Assembly: GCA_963703745.1 (NCBI GenBank)
Contig: CAVPFL010000005.1
Coordinates: 620,001 to 684,000 of the forward strand
Direction of reading: 5' to 3'
From: AP-15 sp963703745
Lineage (GTDB): Bacteria > Pseudomonadota > Alphaproteobacteria > ATCC43930 > CGMCC-115725
Length of the DNA: 64,000 nt
The stretch's first letter is position 1, and every line of letters starts with the position of its first letter. The notes beneath the pieces are model-generated. The model was given only the letters and a program-made list of their open reading frames with translations, had not been told where the DNA came from and did not search any database. Below are positions 35,581-43,974 of the stretch, one piece after another. Position numbers and translations under genes: made by a program.

Positions 35581-36756
35581 TCAGAGCCCGGCTGCCGCCA
35601 ACAATGCGCCGATGACGCGATCGGCGGAAAAATATTCCCTAGCGAGCGTGCGCGCCTCACGACTATGACTGGGATAATCAGCAGTGATTGCATCGATACC
35701 AGCGAGCGCCTCTTCGTGGGTCGTGTATTCGAAGAGGCCGCGGCCAACCGGATAGAATTTGCTAAATCCCGTGCGCATCGTCACTACTGGTCGACCTGCG
35801 GCCAGGTAGCAAGCGCTGCGATCGCTGAACCAGCCGCTGTTCGATCGCACATAAATGTCCTTTGCGACCGTGAGCTCACCGCCCGAGTGGGCTATGAAAT
35901 CGCGATAACGCGACGTATCAGCCGAAACAGGACGGGGATCAACCAGGCTCCAGCCGCACCCCTCTATCGCGGCACGCACGTGCTCATCGGGTGGCAGCAT
36001 CGCCATCCGAAAGCAAGTCCTCGGCCGGTATCTTGGCAAATCGAGAAACTGCAGAAAATTCACGTGTTTTGACCAGACATATTGTGAACCTTCGAATTCA
36101 ATGTTCTTACCTCTGTTCTCCCAAGTACCGATGGTTGTAAAATATGAAGGTGTGTCGCGGAGTTCAGGCCAAAGGCGGAGATCCACCGGTGGTCGAGTTG
36201 GACGCCATCGAACACCGCACAGTGGCACCGGGCAATCCGAAGCGCCGAGATTCTCGCCATACGTGAAGAAATGTGTGTGAGCGTCGAGATACGTGCGAGA
36301 CGCCCGATCCGCCTTCGCGTATTTTATCTGCTCGTAGACGGGATCAGTATCGATCATGATGCGGATAGGGCAAGCGAGATGCTCGTCGCGTAACCTTGTC
36401 GCACCGCAAAGGTTGATCACGGCCACAGCCTCGGCGCAAAGCGAGCGCATACGGTCGCAGGAGAGCCCGTGACAAACATTTTGGATCGCATCCCAGTAGG
36501 CCCACCGGCCCCCGAATCCGTAATGCTCCATTATCCGTCTCAGATAGGCAACGTTATAGTCGCAACCCACCACGACGCTATTCGCCCATGGATCGTAAGG
36601 ATTGGCTCCGCTATCTTCTATGTACCAGGATTCATAGCCGAGTTGTTCGATTCCCAAAAGATAATGTAGCGCTTGAAATGCGACGCCCGCGAGCGGCATT
36701 TGGGCGGCGAAGTGGAGAACGACGATCTTTCCGCGCTTCTTCACGATCGAATCCAT
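35581..36756 (-). CDS. Glycosyltransferase-like protein (GT-B type)
   Basis: 391-residue soluble protein from the ATG at 36756. The N-terminal half starts KIVVLHFAAQMPLAGVAF and has LHYLLGIEQLGYESWYIED, like the acceptor domain of GT-B transferases. The C-terminal half includes SGWFSDRSACYLAAGRPVVTMRTGF, the family-4-like donor segment (SDRS.CYLA.GRPV). The specific sugar is unknown. It is the most upstream gene of the minus-strand glycosylation operon and probably works with the GT-C and GT2 enzymes downstream. Assignment is from fold-level pattern, so moderate. Confidence 0.68.
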   Translation of the reverse strand: MDSIVKKRGKIVVLHFAAQMPLAGVAFQALHYLLGIEQLGYESWYIEDSGANPYDPWANSVVVGCDYNVAYLRRIMEHYGFGGRWAYWDAIQNVCHGLSCDRMRSLCAEAVAVINLCGATRLRDEHLACPIRIMIDTDPVYEQIKYAKADRASRTYLDAHTHFFTYGENLGASDCPVPLCGVRWRPTRPPVDLRLWPELRDTPSYFTTIGTWENRGKNIEFEGSQYVWSKHVNFLQFLDLPRYRPRTCFRMAMLPPDEHVRAAIEGCGWSLVDPRPVSADTSRYRDFIAHSGGELTVAKDIYVRSNSGWFSDRSACYLAAGRPVVTMRTGFSKFYPVGRGLFEYTTHEEALAGIDAITADYPSHSREARTLAREYFSADRVIGALLAAAGL

Positions 36757-37281
36757 AGTTGGAGTCGCCAAGTCAACGGACAACGGCGAAAGCGGTCGTT
36801 AATTTCCATCGCCATGCCGCGAAAGTGGAAGGCGAGACGGTTTGACTCACGATCGATTTCGAAATGATGTCAGCCTCATGTAGATGTCGGCTCAGGACGG
36901 GAGCCCCTTTTCGAATATCTAGAGAAAACCCTGATTCTCATGGGGTTGCCCAATGATGAGCCCACATGTTAGGCAAACGTCCATGATCGGTCATCGGTGC
37001 GATCTCGGACCGGAGGTGTGCGTGTTCACACCCACACGGACCTGCGATCGGGGCCGTCTTGAGGACCCGGTCGACGTGAAAGGCTGTTGCCCGCGCCAAC
37101 AGTATGACGATCAATCAACCCCATGAGAGCCTGGTACCTCGCGTTGGCAGGACTTATCTATGTACAGGCTATCGCGCGTTGCATAATGCGCTGCCGGGTT
37201 CTCGGGCAGGGGATTACCCCGACGGTCTGATCTCGCCGGCAAGCGAGACGGCTTGTAAAGCTCAGGAGAATAACCGTCGCC
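36757..37281. other. Divergent intergenic region, right edge of the glycosylation island
   Basis: About 525 bases separate the minus-strand glycosyltransferase from fdxA. Short ORFs here (such as 37104-37397) overlap fdxA in another frame and do not look coding. The region should hold the fdxA promoter; an AGGAGA box sits about 13 bases before the fdxA ATG. It also marks the right junction of the segment inserted into the S4-fdxA interval. Confidence 0.5.
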
Positions 37282-37617
37282 ATGACCTATGTCGTTACAG
37301 AAGCGTGCATCCGTTGCAAATACATGGATTGCGTAGAAGTCTGCCCCGTCGATTGCTTCTACGAAGGCGAGAACATGTTGGTAATCCATCCCGATGAATG
37401 CATCGATTGCGGGGTCTGTGAGCCTGAATGCCCGGTCGAGGCGATTATTCCCGACAGCGAACCTGCGGCCGAACGGTGGCTAGAACTCAACCGTGATTAC
37501 GCGGCGGCATGGCCCAACATCACGCGTAAGAAGGCATATCCTGCGGACGCCGACCAATGGAAGGATGTGCCGGACAAATACGATAAGTATTTTACCCCTA
37601 ACCCGGGCGGAAGCTAA
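37282..37617 (+). CDS. fdxA: Ferredoxin FdxA (7Fe/8Fe type)
   Basis: 111-residue electron carrier beginning MTYVVTEACIRCKYMDCVEVCPVDC. The N-terminal motif binds the [3Fe-4S]-type cluster and CIDCGVCEPECP binds the [4Fe-4S] cluster. The family's conserved tail (DADQWKDVPDKYDKYF) is present. It is a low-potential cytosolic electron donor, possibly for the indolepyruvate oxidoreductase or other redox enzymes. The gene is normally adjacent to the S4-domain gene in alphaproteobacteria but here is separated from it by the sugar cluster. CarD follows after about 220 bases. Confidence 0.95.
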   Translation: MTYVVTEACIRCKYMDCVEVCPVDCFYEGENMLVIHPDECIDCGVCEPECPVEAIIPDSEPAAERWLELNRDYAAAWPNITRKKAYPADADQWKDVPDKYDKYFTPNPGGS

Positions 37618-37840
37618 CCAAGAGGCACCGAGAGGCGATCGGACGCGGGCGCCTGATCTGGTTTGTGAAGCTGGTACACCTGAGCCGCTAGCCTCAAACA
37701 GACTTTTCACGGTATTCTGACGTTCGTGCATTGATACGTCCCCGCTCCTGGTCGAGTTGTGGACGGTCGCTGTCGCCCGGCGCGGCGCTTCGGCTGAAAC
37801 GTCTCTGTAGTGCCAGGCGGATCGATTGTGAGAGACGGAT

Positions 37841-38338
37841 ATGAGTTCGGAAAAGATTCCATTCGCCGCCGGTGATCTCGTCGTGTACCCAACCCACGGG
37901 GTCGGCAAGATCGTCGGCATCGAAACGCAGGAGATTGCTGGTCATACCCTCAATGTCTTCGTGGTGCATTTTGACAAGGACCGCATGACGCTCCGCGTAC
38001 CAGTAGCCAAGGCAAAGGTGTCCGGTCTGCGTCGGCTGTCAAGCCGCAAGGAGATGGATGCCGCCCTCGCGAAGCTGCGCGGCCGCTCACGGGCTAAACG
38101 AACCATGTGGAGCCGGCGCGCTCAGGAATATCAGGCCAAGATCGCTTCCGGTGACCCCGGCTCGATTGCCGAGGTGGTCCGTGATCTCTATCGCAATGTC
38201 GGTCAGCCAGAGCAATCCTACAGCGAACGACAGATCTACCAAGCCGCACTTGATCGTCTTGTGCGCGAGTTTGCGGCGGTCGAGCGGATCGATGAGACTA
38301 CCGCGACCCAACGGGTCGAACAGTTGCTGACGGCTTGA
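37841..38338 (+). CDS. carD: CarD-family RNA polymerase-binding regulator
   Basis: 165-residue transcription factor. The N-terminal RNA polymerase-interacting (Tudor-like) domain starts FAAGDLVVYPTHGVGKIVGIE, and the basic helical C-terminal domain has WSRRAQEYQAKIASGD and RQIYQAALDRLVREFAAVERID. CarD/CdnL stabilises open promoter complexes, especially at rRNA and growth-related promoters. The ATG is preceded by a weak GAGAG-type site. The next gene on the same strand, 13 bases downstream, is a phosphoesterase-like protein that may be coexpressed. Confidence 0.93.
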   Translation: MSSEKIPFAAGDLVVYPTHGVGKIVGIETQEIAGHTLNVFVVHFDKDRMTLRVPVAKAKVSGLRRLSSRKEMDAALAKLRGRSRAKRTMWSRRAQEYQAKIASGDPGSIAEVVRDLYRNVGQPEQSYSERQIYQAALDRLVREFAAVERIDETTATQRVEQLLTA

Positions 38339-38351
38339 GTCCCCCAGAGGA

Positions 38352-39185
38352 ATGGGGTCCGCACCGGAACGGGAGGTGCGCGGGGCGCGGCTGGAAAGGA
38401 AATTCGCCCAATTGCGGGATGCCCGACGGGTTTGGGCGATTGCTGCCATAAACGGCGCGGCGCAACGCCTCATCCGTTTGCACGATACGATAAGCGACCA
38501 CTTCCAAGAGGGCGACCGGGTCGTTTATCTGGGTAATTATGTCGGTCATGGCGACGCGGTGCTCGCCACCATTGATGAACTTCTCGATTTCCGCCGTCGC
38601 GTCCTCGGGCGGCAGTGTGGTTTCGCCTGCGACGTGGTCTTCCTGCGTGGGGCACAAGAGGAAATGTGGCAAAAATTATTGCAACTGCAATTCGCACCCA
38701 ATCCGGGCGAGGTGCTGCAATGGATGGTCAGCGCCGGCATGGAAGCGACCGTCAGGGCTTATGGTGGCGATTTGCAACAGGGATTTGCTGCCACTCGCGA
38801 CGGCCCCCGTACGATCACGCGTTGGACGGGAGCACTCCGCAGGGTTATGAATGCCACCCCCGGACATACCACGCTGTTCTCGGCATTGCGTCACGCAGCC
38901 TTTACCGAGGAACTGGGCGTACTATTTGTTCATGCGGCGATCGATCCTTCACGTCCTCTAGCCGCGCAAGGAGACGCGTTCTGGTGGGGACGCGACGATA
39001 TTCTCGAACTCAGGAGTTCGTTCGAAGGATTTCGGCGCATCGTGCGAGGCATCGATCGTGAGCAGCGCAGCTTCATAGAGCGGGACTTCGCGGTATCGCT
39101 CAACGGCGGCACCGGGCAATTTGGCCGGCTCACCGCCGCTTGCTTCGGCGCAGGCGGTGAGGTGATCGAGTTGATCGAGGTCTGA
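38352..39185 (+). CDS. Metallophosphoesterase-like protein lacking catalytic residues (pseudo-phosphatase)
   Basis: 277-residue protein with the layout of bacterial PPP-type serine/threonine phosphatases but with the metal site erased. The GDxHG motif reads A-A-I-N-G (residues 31-35). GDYVDRG reads G-N-Y-V-G-H-G (61-67), and GNHE reads G-A-Q-E (100-103). The later VHAG motif reads VHAA, followed by the normal IDPSRPLA. Surrounding framework residues (VVYLG, FLRG, FWWGRD) are kept, so the fold is probably intact. It is likely a binding or regulatory protein rather than an enzyme. It is closely linked to carD (13-base gap). Confidence 0.75.
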   Translation: MGSAPEREVRGARLERKFAQLRDARRVWAIAAINGAAQRLIRLHDTISDHFQEGDRVVYLGNYVGHGDAVLATIDELLDFRRRVLGRQCGFACDVVFLRGAQEEMWQKLLQLQFAPNPGEVLQWMVSAGMEATVRAYGGDLQQGFAATRDGPRTITRWTGALRRVMNATPGHTTLFSALRHAAFTEELGVLFVHAAIDPSRPLAAQGDAFWWGRDDILELRSSFEGFRRIVRGIDREQRSFIERDFAVSLNGGTGQFGRLTAACFGAGGEVIELIEV

Positions 39186-39319
39186 GGCGCTCCCATGACG
39201 GCGCTCGGCGCAATCGCGTAACGCGAATTTGTTGTGCTGATTTCGCGGACTAGCCCTCGCGCCAGGCGATCATGACAGCCATGGAGGTCGGATAATGCAA
39301 GACTAAGTAGATGCCTCGG

Positions 39320-40417
39320 TCAGATTACCAATTCGGTGCTAGGATCGATTAGGTGCATGTGGTTTAGGTCGGCAACAAGCCGCATCGACTCACCGACACG
39401 GCCCGCAGCGGCAGGGTTAACTCGGCCACAGACCTCCAACCCGTCGACGACGAAATAGACCATGGTCTCCATGCCCATCGGCTCGACAACGTCGAGCCGC
39501 GCTTCGAAGGCGGCTGCACCCGGCGGTACATCTCCACGCCCTTCAAGGATGTGCTCGGGACGTAGGCCGAAGGTCAGCTCGCTGCCAATTCGTGGACGGT
39601 AGCGGGCCACTCGCTGAGGGGGCACCGGAAAAGAGAGCCAGTCCGAAAGGCGAACGGTCAGACCGCTGCCGTTCTCGACTAAGCGGCAAGGCAGCATGTT
39701 CATCGTCGGGGAGCCGATGAAGCCGGCAACAAATTGGGTTTTCGGTGTGTGGTAGACTTCATGCGGCGTGCCAATCTGGTCGATCCGTCCAGCGTTCATG
39801 ATGACCACCCGATCGGCCAGCGTCATCGCCTCGACCTGATCGTGGGTGACATACACTGTCGTAGTCGTAACTTTTTGATGGATCTTTTTGATCTCGGTCC
39901 GCATCTGGACGCGAAGTTTGGCATCGAGATTTGAGAGTGGTTCGTCGAATAGAAATACCTTAGGGTTGCGCACGATCGCGCGGCCCATGGCGACGCGCTG
40001 ACGTTGCCCACCCGAAAGCTGCTTTGGACGACGCTCCAAAAGGTCGGTAATGTCAAGAATGCGAGCGGCGACCTGGACGCGCTCCTTGATCTCTGCTTTC
40101 GGAAATTTTTTCAGCCGAAGGCCGAAGGACATATTTTCGAAAACTGTCATATGTGGATAGAGCGCGTAATTCTGGAACACCATCGCGATGTCCCGGTCCT
40201 TGGGCGGTACGTCGTTGACAAGCTGATCGCCTATGTAGATCTCCCCCGAAGTCGCTTCCTCGAGCCCCGCGATCATTCGCAAGGTGGTACTCTTGCCGCA
40301 CCCCGAGGGACCGACTAGGACGATGAATTCGCGATCGGGAATGTCGAGATTGATCCCTTGCACCGCAGGTGTACGGTCGAACATTTTGACTATGTTGCGA
40401 AGCGCGACTTGCGCCAT
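39320..40417 (-). CDS. Carbohydrate ABC transporter ATP-binding protein (UgpC/MalK type)
   Basis: 365-residue ATPase of a CUT1-type sugar or glycerol-phosphate importer. Walker A is GPSGCGKST, Q-loop VFQNYALYPHMTV, signature LSGGQRQR, Walker B VFLFDEP, followed by the H-loop VYVTHDQVEA. The C-terminal TOBE domains hold MNMLPCRLVENG and FGLRPEHI. It normally works with two permeases and a binding protein. Here only a decayed 3' piece of one permease lies immediately upstream, so it is either an orphan or shared by transporters encoded elsewhere. Confidence 0.92.
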   Translation of the reverse strand: MAQVALRNIVKMFDRTPAVQGINLDIPDREFIVLVGPSGCGKSTTLRMIAGLEEATSGEIYIGDQLVNDVPPKDRDIAMVFQNYALYPHMTVFENMSFGLRLKKFPKAEIKERVQVAARILDITDLLERRPKQLSGGQRQRVAMGRAIVRNPKVFLFDEPLSNLDAKLRVQMRTEIKKIHQKVTTTTVYVTHDQVEAMTLADRVVIMNAGRIDQIGTPHEVYHTPKTQFVAGFIGSPTMNMLPCRLVENGSGLTVRLSDWLSFPVPPQRVARYRPRIGSELTFGLRPEHILEGRGDVPPGAAAFEARLDVVEPMGMETMVYFVVDGLEVCGRVNPAAAGRVGESMRLVADLNHMHLIDPSTELVI

Positions 40418-40420
40418 CTG

Positions 40421-40677
40421 TTACCCTTTCGTCGCGCCGGCAGTCAGGCCGGCTATATGTTGGTGCATAAAGCAAGCACAGATGATCAGTGGCGGCGCAG
40501 CTCCCAGCGTCGCCGATCCCGATTTGCCCCAAGTATCCGCGTCACCGCGACCGAGGCCATTCGAGCGGGCAATTTGGGTCTCGTTAGCGAGGTCATCCAC
40601 TCCATCACGCAGCCGGTCCTCGCGGAAAACGGCAGTCCAAATTCAAATTGTACCGCAGCAGTGTAAAATTGCCTCAC
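40421..40677 (-). pseudogene. Relic of a sugar ABC transporter permease (UgpE/MalG-like C-terminus)
   Basis: Reading the minus strand upstream of the ATPase gives AAPPLIICACFMHQHIAGLTAGATKG in pieces: APPLIICACFMHQ followed by HIAGLTAGATKG and a TAA stop. This is the characteristic end of a CUT1 permease. A second piece in another frame (LTRPKLPARMASVAVTRILG) matches the region just before it. The two parts are joined by a frameshift near 40540-40570, and everything further upstream is missing. It lies 3 bases before the ATPase start, the normal operon position. Confidence 0.65.
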
Positions 40678-40708
40678 CTATTTTTGCCCTGTCTTCGGGT
40701 CCGGATGG

Positions 40709-42445
40709 TCACTCGCCCGGCTCAGGGCTGAAAATACCGGCATCGTCCTGCCGGGTGCCGCGATGCCGCTCAAGTTCGTGGGCGTATCGACGCAGCGCGT
40801 AGGCCTCGCTCAGATATCCGATGACCCGGCGATCCTCGGGGTTGTCGATGACCGGAAGCGTTTCTTGTGCGGCCCGGCTGAAGCGGTCGAGGGCGGTTCG
40901 CAGGTCGTCTCCCGCCAGGAGAAACGAAGCAATGTTCGAAACCGCATCCTTCACCGTCTTGGGAGCGCCGCCGCCGTCAGGCGCGCTCACCCCCGCGGGA
41001 TCGATCATGCCGCAGAGACCGCCGTGATCATCGACGACAAACACTTGCTTGGTGCTGCCGGCAGGAAATCGGCGGCGCAGCTCCTCGAGCGGCAACTCGG
41101 AAGCGATCACCGCCGGGTCGCGCCGCATCATCGGGCCGACCAGCAGCTCGTTGATCCAACCGACATCCTCGGGGCTGCGGATCGGCAGGCCGCGCAGATG
41201 AAAGCGCCAAGTAGCGAAGGAATAGCCGAACCAGTGCCGTACCGCGATGGCAGCGGTGACTACTCCTACCATAACGCCGATGGTCGCCGTGAAATCGCCG
41301 GTCGTCTCGAGCACGATCATGATCATCGTCATCGGCGCGCCGACGATCGCCGCGGCGACAGAGCCCATGCCGACCAGCGTGTATATCAGCGGATCCGCGC
41401 CGAGATAGGGGCCGAGACGGGCCAGCATCTCGCCGATAAAGCTGCCGAACAGACTGCCGAGGAACAGTGAGGTGCTGAACAGCCCGCCGCGAAATCCTGA
41501 CCCGATCGATACCGCCGAGGCGACGATCTTCGCGACGACGAGCCCAGCGAGAAAAGGCAGATCGAAGCCGGAGTGCAACACCCGCATAATGCCGCCATGC
41601 CCGCTGCCGAGGATCTGCGGGAATGGCAGCGCGATCGCACCAACCAGCAGGCCGCCCAGCGCCGGCCTCGCCCAGCGCGGCACCGCCAACGAGCGGAACA
41701 GCGCTTCGGTCGAGGTCACCCCTTTCATGACCACGATGCCGAGCCCCGCCGAGGCGAGACCAACGCAGAAAAAGGCGGGATAGTCAGAAGGTGAAATCGT
41801 AATTTCGTGCCAGACGACGAATATCGGGTTTGATCCGACGAGGCCGCGTACAACGAGCGCCCCGGTCAGTGCCGCGATTCCGACCGGGGCCAGGGTCTGC
41901 AACGTATAGGCGCCGATGATCAGCTCGAAGGCGTAAAAAGCGCCGGTGAGCGGGGCATTGAAGGCGGCCGCGATCGCGCCGGCGGCGCCGCAGCCGACGA
42001 GAGTGCGGACGTCGTCGCGTCGCAAGCCGAGCCATCTACCGAGCCGCGACGCGAGCGCGGCCCCGAGCTGCGTATAAGCCGCCTCCAGCCCGACCGAAGC
42101 GCCAAACCCGCCCGAGAGCAATGTCACGCCGACCAAGCCCAGGCTGTCGCCGACCGACATCCGACCGCCGTACAACGCGTTCGCCTCGATCGCATCGACA
42201 ACCTCGCGCTGGCGCCAGTGCCGCAGCAGCGTCGCAGCGAGGCCGACGAGCAGCCCCCCGAGTACCGGCATCAGCAGTATCCGAGCTGGCCCGAGGTCGA
42301 CATCGCTCAAGTGCCCCTGCTCGGGCAGCGCGAAGGCGAGCCACCGTAGCCGAGCCAGCAGCAAGTCGATCAGAACCACGCCGATACCCGCTGCGGCGCC
42401 CGCGCCCACCGCAAGCAACAGCAGGAACAAGTCGCTGTCGCGCAA
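40709..42445 (-). CDS. ClC-type chloride channel / Cl-/H+ antiporter with CBS region
   Basis: 578-residue polytopic membrane protein. ClC motifs visible are SGGFGASVGLEAAY (gating-Glu motif GxSVGxE), FNAPLTGAFYAFE, GSGFRGGLFSTSLFLGSLFG and the late AAAIVGAPMTMIMIVLE helix. The last 150 residues carry CBS-like sequence (KQVFVVDDHGGLCGMID; ETLPVIDNPEDRRVIGYL), a common cytoplasmic regulatory module. The only reasonable start is a TTG at 42445; the frame stays open about 25 codons upstream without an ATG, GTG or TTG. It exchanges chloride or related anions, possibly for acid or osmotic stress. Confidence 0.9.
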   Translation of the reverse strand: MRDSDLFLLLLAVGAGAAAGIGVVLIDLLLARLRWLAFALPEQGHLSDVDLGPARILLMPVLGGLLVGLAATLLRHWRQREVVDAIEANALYGGRMSVGDSLGLVGVTLLSGGFGASVGLEAAYTQLGAALASRLGRWLGLRRDDVRTLVGCGAAGAIAAAFNAPLTGAFYAFELIIGAYTLQTLAPVGIAALTGALVVRGLVGSNPIFVVWHEITISPSDYPAFFCVGLASAGLGIVVMKGVTSTEALFRSLAVPRWARPALGGLLVGAIALPFPQILGSGHGGIMRVLHSGFDLPFLAGLVVAKIVASAVSIGSGFRGGLFSTSLFLGSLFGSFIGEMLARLGPYLGADPLIYTLVGMGSVAAAIVGAPMTMIMIVLETTGDFTATIGVMVGVVTAAIAVRHWFGYSFATWRFHLRGLPIRSPEDVGWINELLVGPMMRRDPAVIASELPLEELRRRFPAGSTKQVFVVDDHGGLCGMIDPAGVSAPDGGGAPKTVKDAVSNIASFLLAGDDLRTALDRFSRAAQETLPVIDNPEDRRVIGYLSEAYALRRYAHELERHRGTRQDDAGIFSPEPGE

Positions 42446-42687
42446 CCGGGCCTCGGCGCGGCGGACATCGACTGCCGCCGCCCCGGCCTCTTCAACCGCT
42501 CGTTGATGCGTTAACTCGGTGATCTAGGTGACTCAGTTTTCTGTTGTGCAGGCCGGCACAGATTGTGACAGGGCAACGCAAACCACGACAGCAGGAGCAA
42601 CCCGCGGATTGCACATGTCAAGCTTCGTTCGGGGTTTTCACCAGAAGATCAGGCAGCGATCGCCGTGCCACAACGCCGATTTGGTCG

Positions 42688-43953
42688 CTATCGCTCGGTC
42701 AGCTTCAGCTCGATGCGCCGATTGCGGCGATAGGCATCCTCCGTGCTCCGTGGATCAATCGGCTGTTTGTCGGCAAAGCCTGCCGCAGCGAGCCGTGCAG
42801 CGGGGATCCCTTGATCGATCGCGAAACGTACCACCGACAGCGCCCGTGCAGTGGACAATTCCCAATTCGATGGAAATTGCGGATTGTTGATCGGACGGCG
42901 GTCGGTGTGGCCGTCCACTCGCAGTATCCAGTTGATGTCCGGCGGGATCTTGGCGGCGATTTCCTTCAGCGCCGTAATCACCGGTGTTAGCTCTTGTTTT
43001 GCATCGTCGCCGAGCTCGGCGCTTCCCGGGGCAAATAGCACTTCGGATTGGAAGACGAACCGATCGCCGTCGATGCGAATATCCGGGCGATCGCCTAGAA
43101 CCTCGCGCAGCCGGCCGAAAAACTCGGAACGGTATCGCGCAAGCTCCTCGACCTTGTTAACGAGCGCGAGGTTGAGGCGCTTGCCAAGTTCGACGATTTG
43201 GCCTTGCTGTTCCTTGGCCTTCGCTTCAGAGACATCCAGGGCTGCCGCGATACGCGACAGCTGCTCGCGCAACGCGGAGAGTTGGGCGTTGAGCTGGTCG
43301 ACACGAGCGAGGGCGTTGCGACTGATTTCCTTCTCGGCCGTGAGTCCCTGCTCGGCTCGGTCGGCACGTGTGCCGAGATCGCGCAAGCGAACGTCGCGCG
43401 CGTCGATCTCCTTCTGAGCTAGCGCTGTCCTCTCCTGCTCTGAGGCCAGCCGGGCTTCGAGTTCCTTCGCGCGGTCGCGTAACTGCTCCGAGGTCGGCTG
43501 CTGAGCCAACGCTGCCACTTTGGCTTCGAGATCAGCCCGCACGGCCTTGAGGGCGTCCAGGTCGCGGCGCAGGCTCTCGATCTCGCGCAACTGGAGATCG
43601 ATCTTTTCCTTGTCGGCACTAACGATGGCGTCGGCGTCGCGCAGCTGACCGGTCAGCCGATCGCGTTCGGCCTGAGAGCTCGCGAGCTGCGCCGACAAAT
43701 CCGCTGAGCTGACACGAAGGTCCTCCTTGGCGCGCCTCTCCAGGGCGAGCAGATCCCCGAGTTCGTTGACTTGCTGCTGCAGCTGTTGCAGGGCTTGGTC
43801 GCGCCCCGAAAGAGCTTCCGAGAGATAGAATTGTCCAGCGGTGAAAACGAGCAGAATAAAAATGATCACCATCAAGAGCTGCGCCAGGGCATCGACGAAG
43901 CCAGGCCAGATGTCGATGCTCGACCGGCGGGAATTGCGAGGTGCGATGGCCAT
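42688..43953 (-). CDS. MotB/OmpA-domain protein with long coiled coil
   Basis: 421-residue membrane-anchored protein. One transmembrane helix near residues 22-42 (ALAQLLMVIIFILLVFTAG) is followed by a coiled coil of about 200 residues. The C-terminal OmpA-like peptidoglycan-binding domain has LRVDGHTDRRPI and STARALSVVRFAI. It is the partner of the MotA-like protein encoded immediately upstream (21-base gap). Such pairs are widespread in alphaproteobacteria and distinct from flagellar stators; they may energise an envelope process. No flagellar genes are nearby. Confidence 0.85.
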   Translation of the reverse strand: MAIAPRNSRRSSIDIWPGFVDALAQLLMVIIFILLVFTAGQFYLSEALSGRDQALQQLQQQVNELGDLLALERRAKEDLRVSSADLSAQLASSQAERDRLTGQLRDADAIVSADKEKIDLQLREIESLRRDLDALKAVRADLEAKVAALAQQPTSEQLRDRAKELEARLASEQERTALAQKEIDARDVRLRDLGTRADRAEQGLTAEKEISRNALARVDQLNAQLSALREQLSRIAAALDVSEAKAKEQQGQIVELGKRLNLALVNKVEELARYRSEFFGRLREVLGDRPDIRIDGDRFVFQSEVLFAPGSAELGDDAKQELTPVITALKEIAAKIPPDINWILRVDGHTDRRPINNPQFPSNWELSTARALSVVRFAIDQGIPAARLAAAGFADKQPIDPRSTEDAYRRNRRIELKLTER

Positions 43954-43974
43954 GGCTGATATAGACCCGAGCGG

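Noticed and set aside
37104..37397. Plus-strand ORF overlapping the start of fdxA
   Set aside because: Out of frame with fdxA, no ribosome-binding site, and protein composition not natural.
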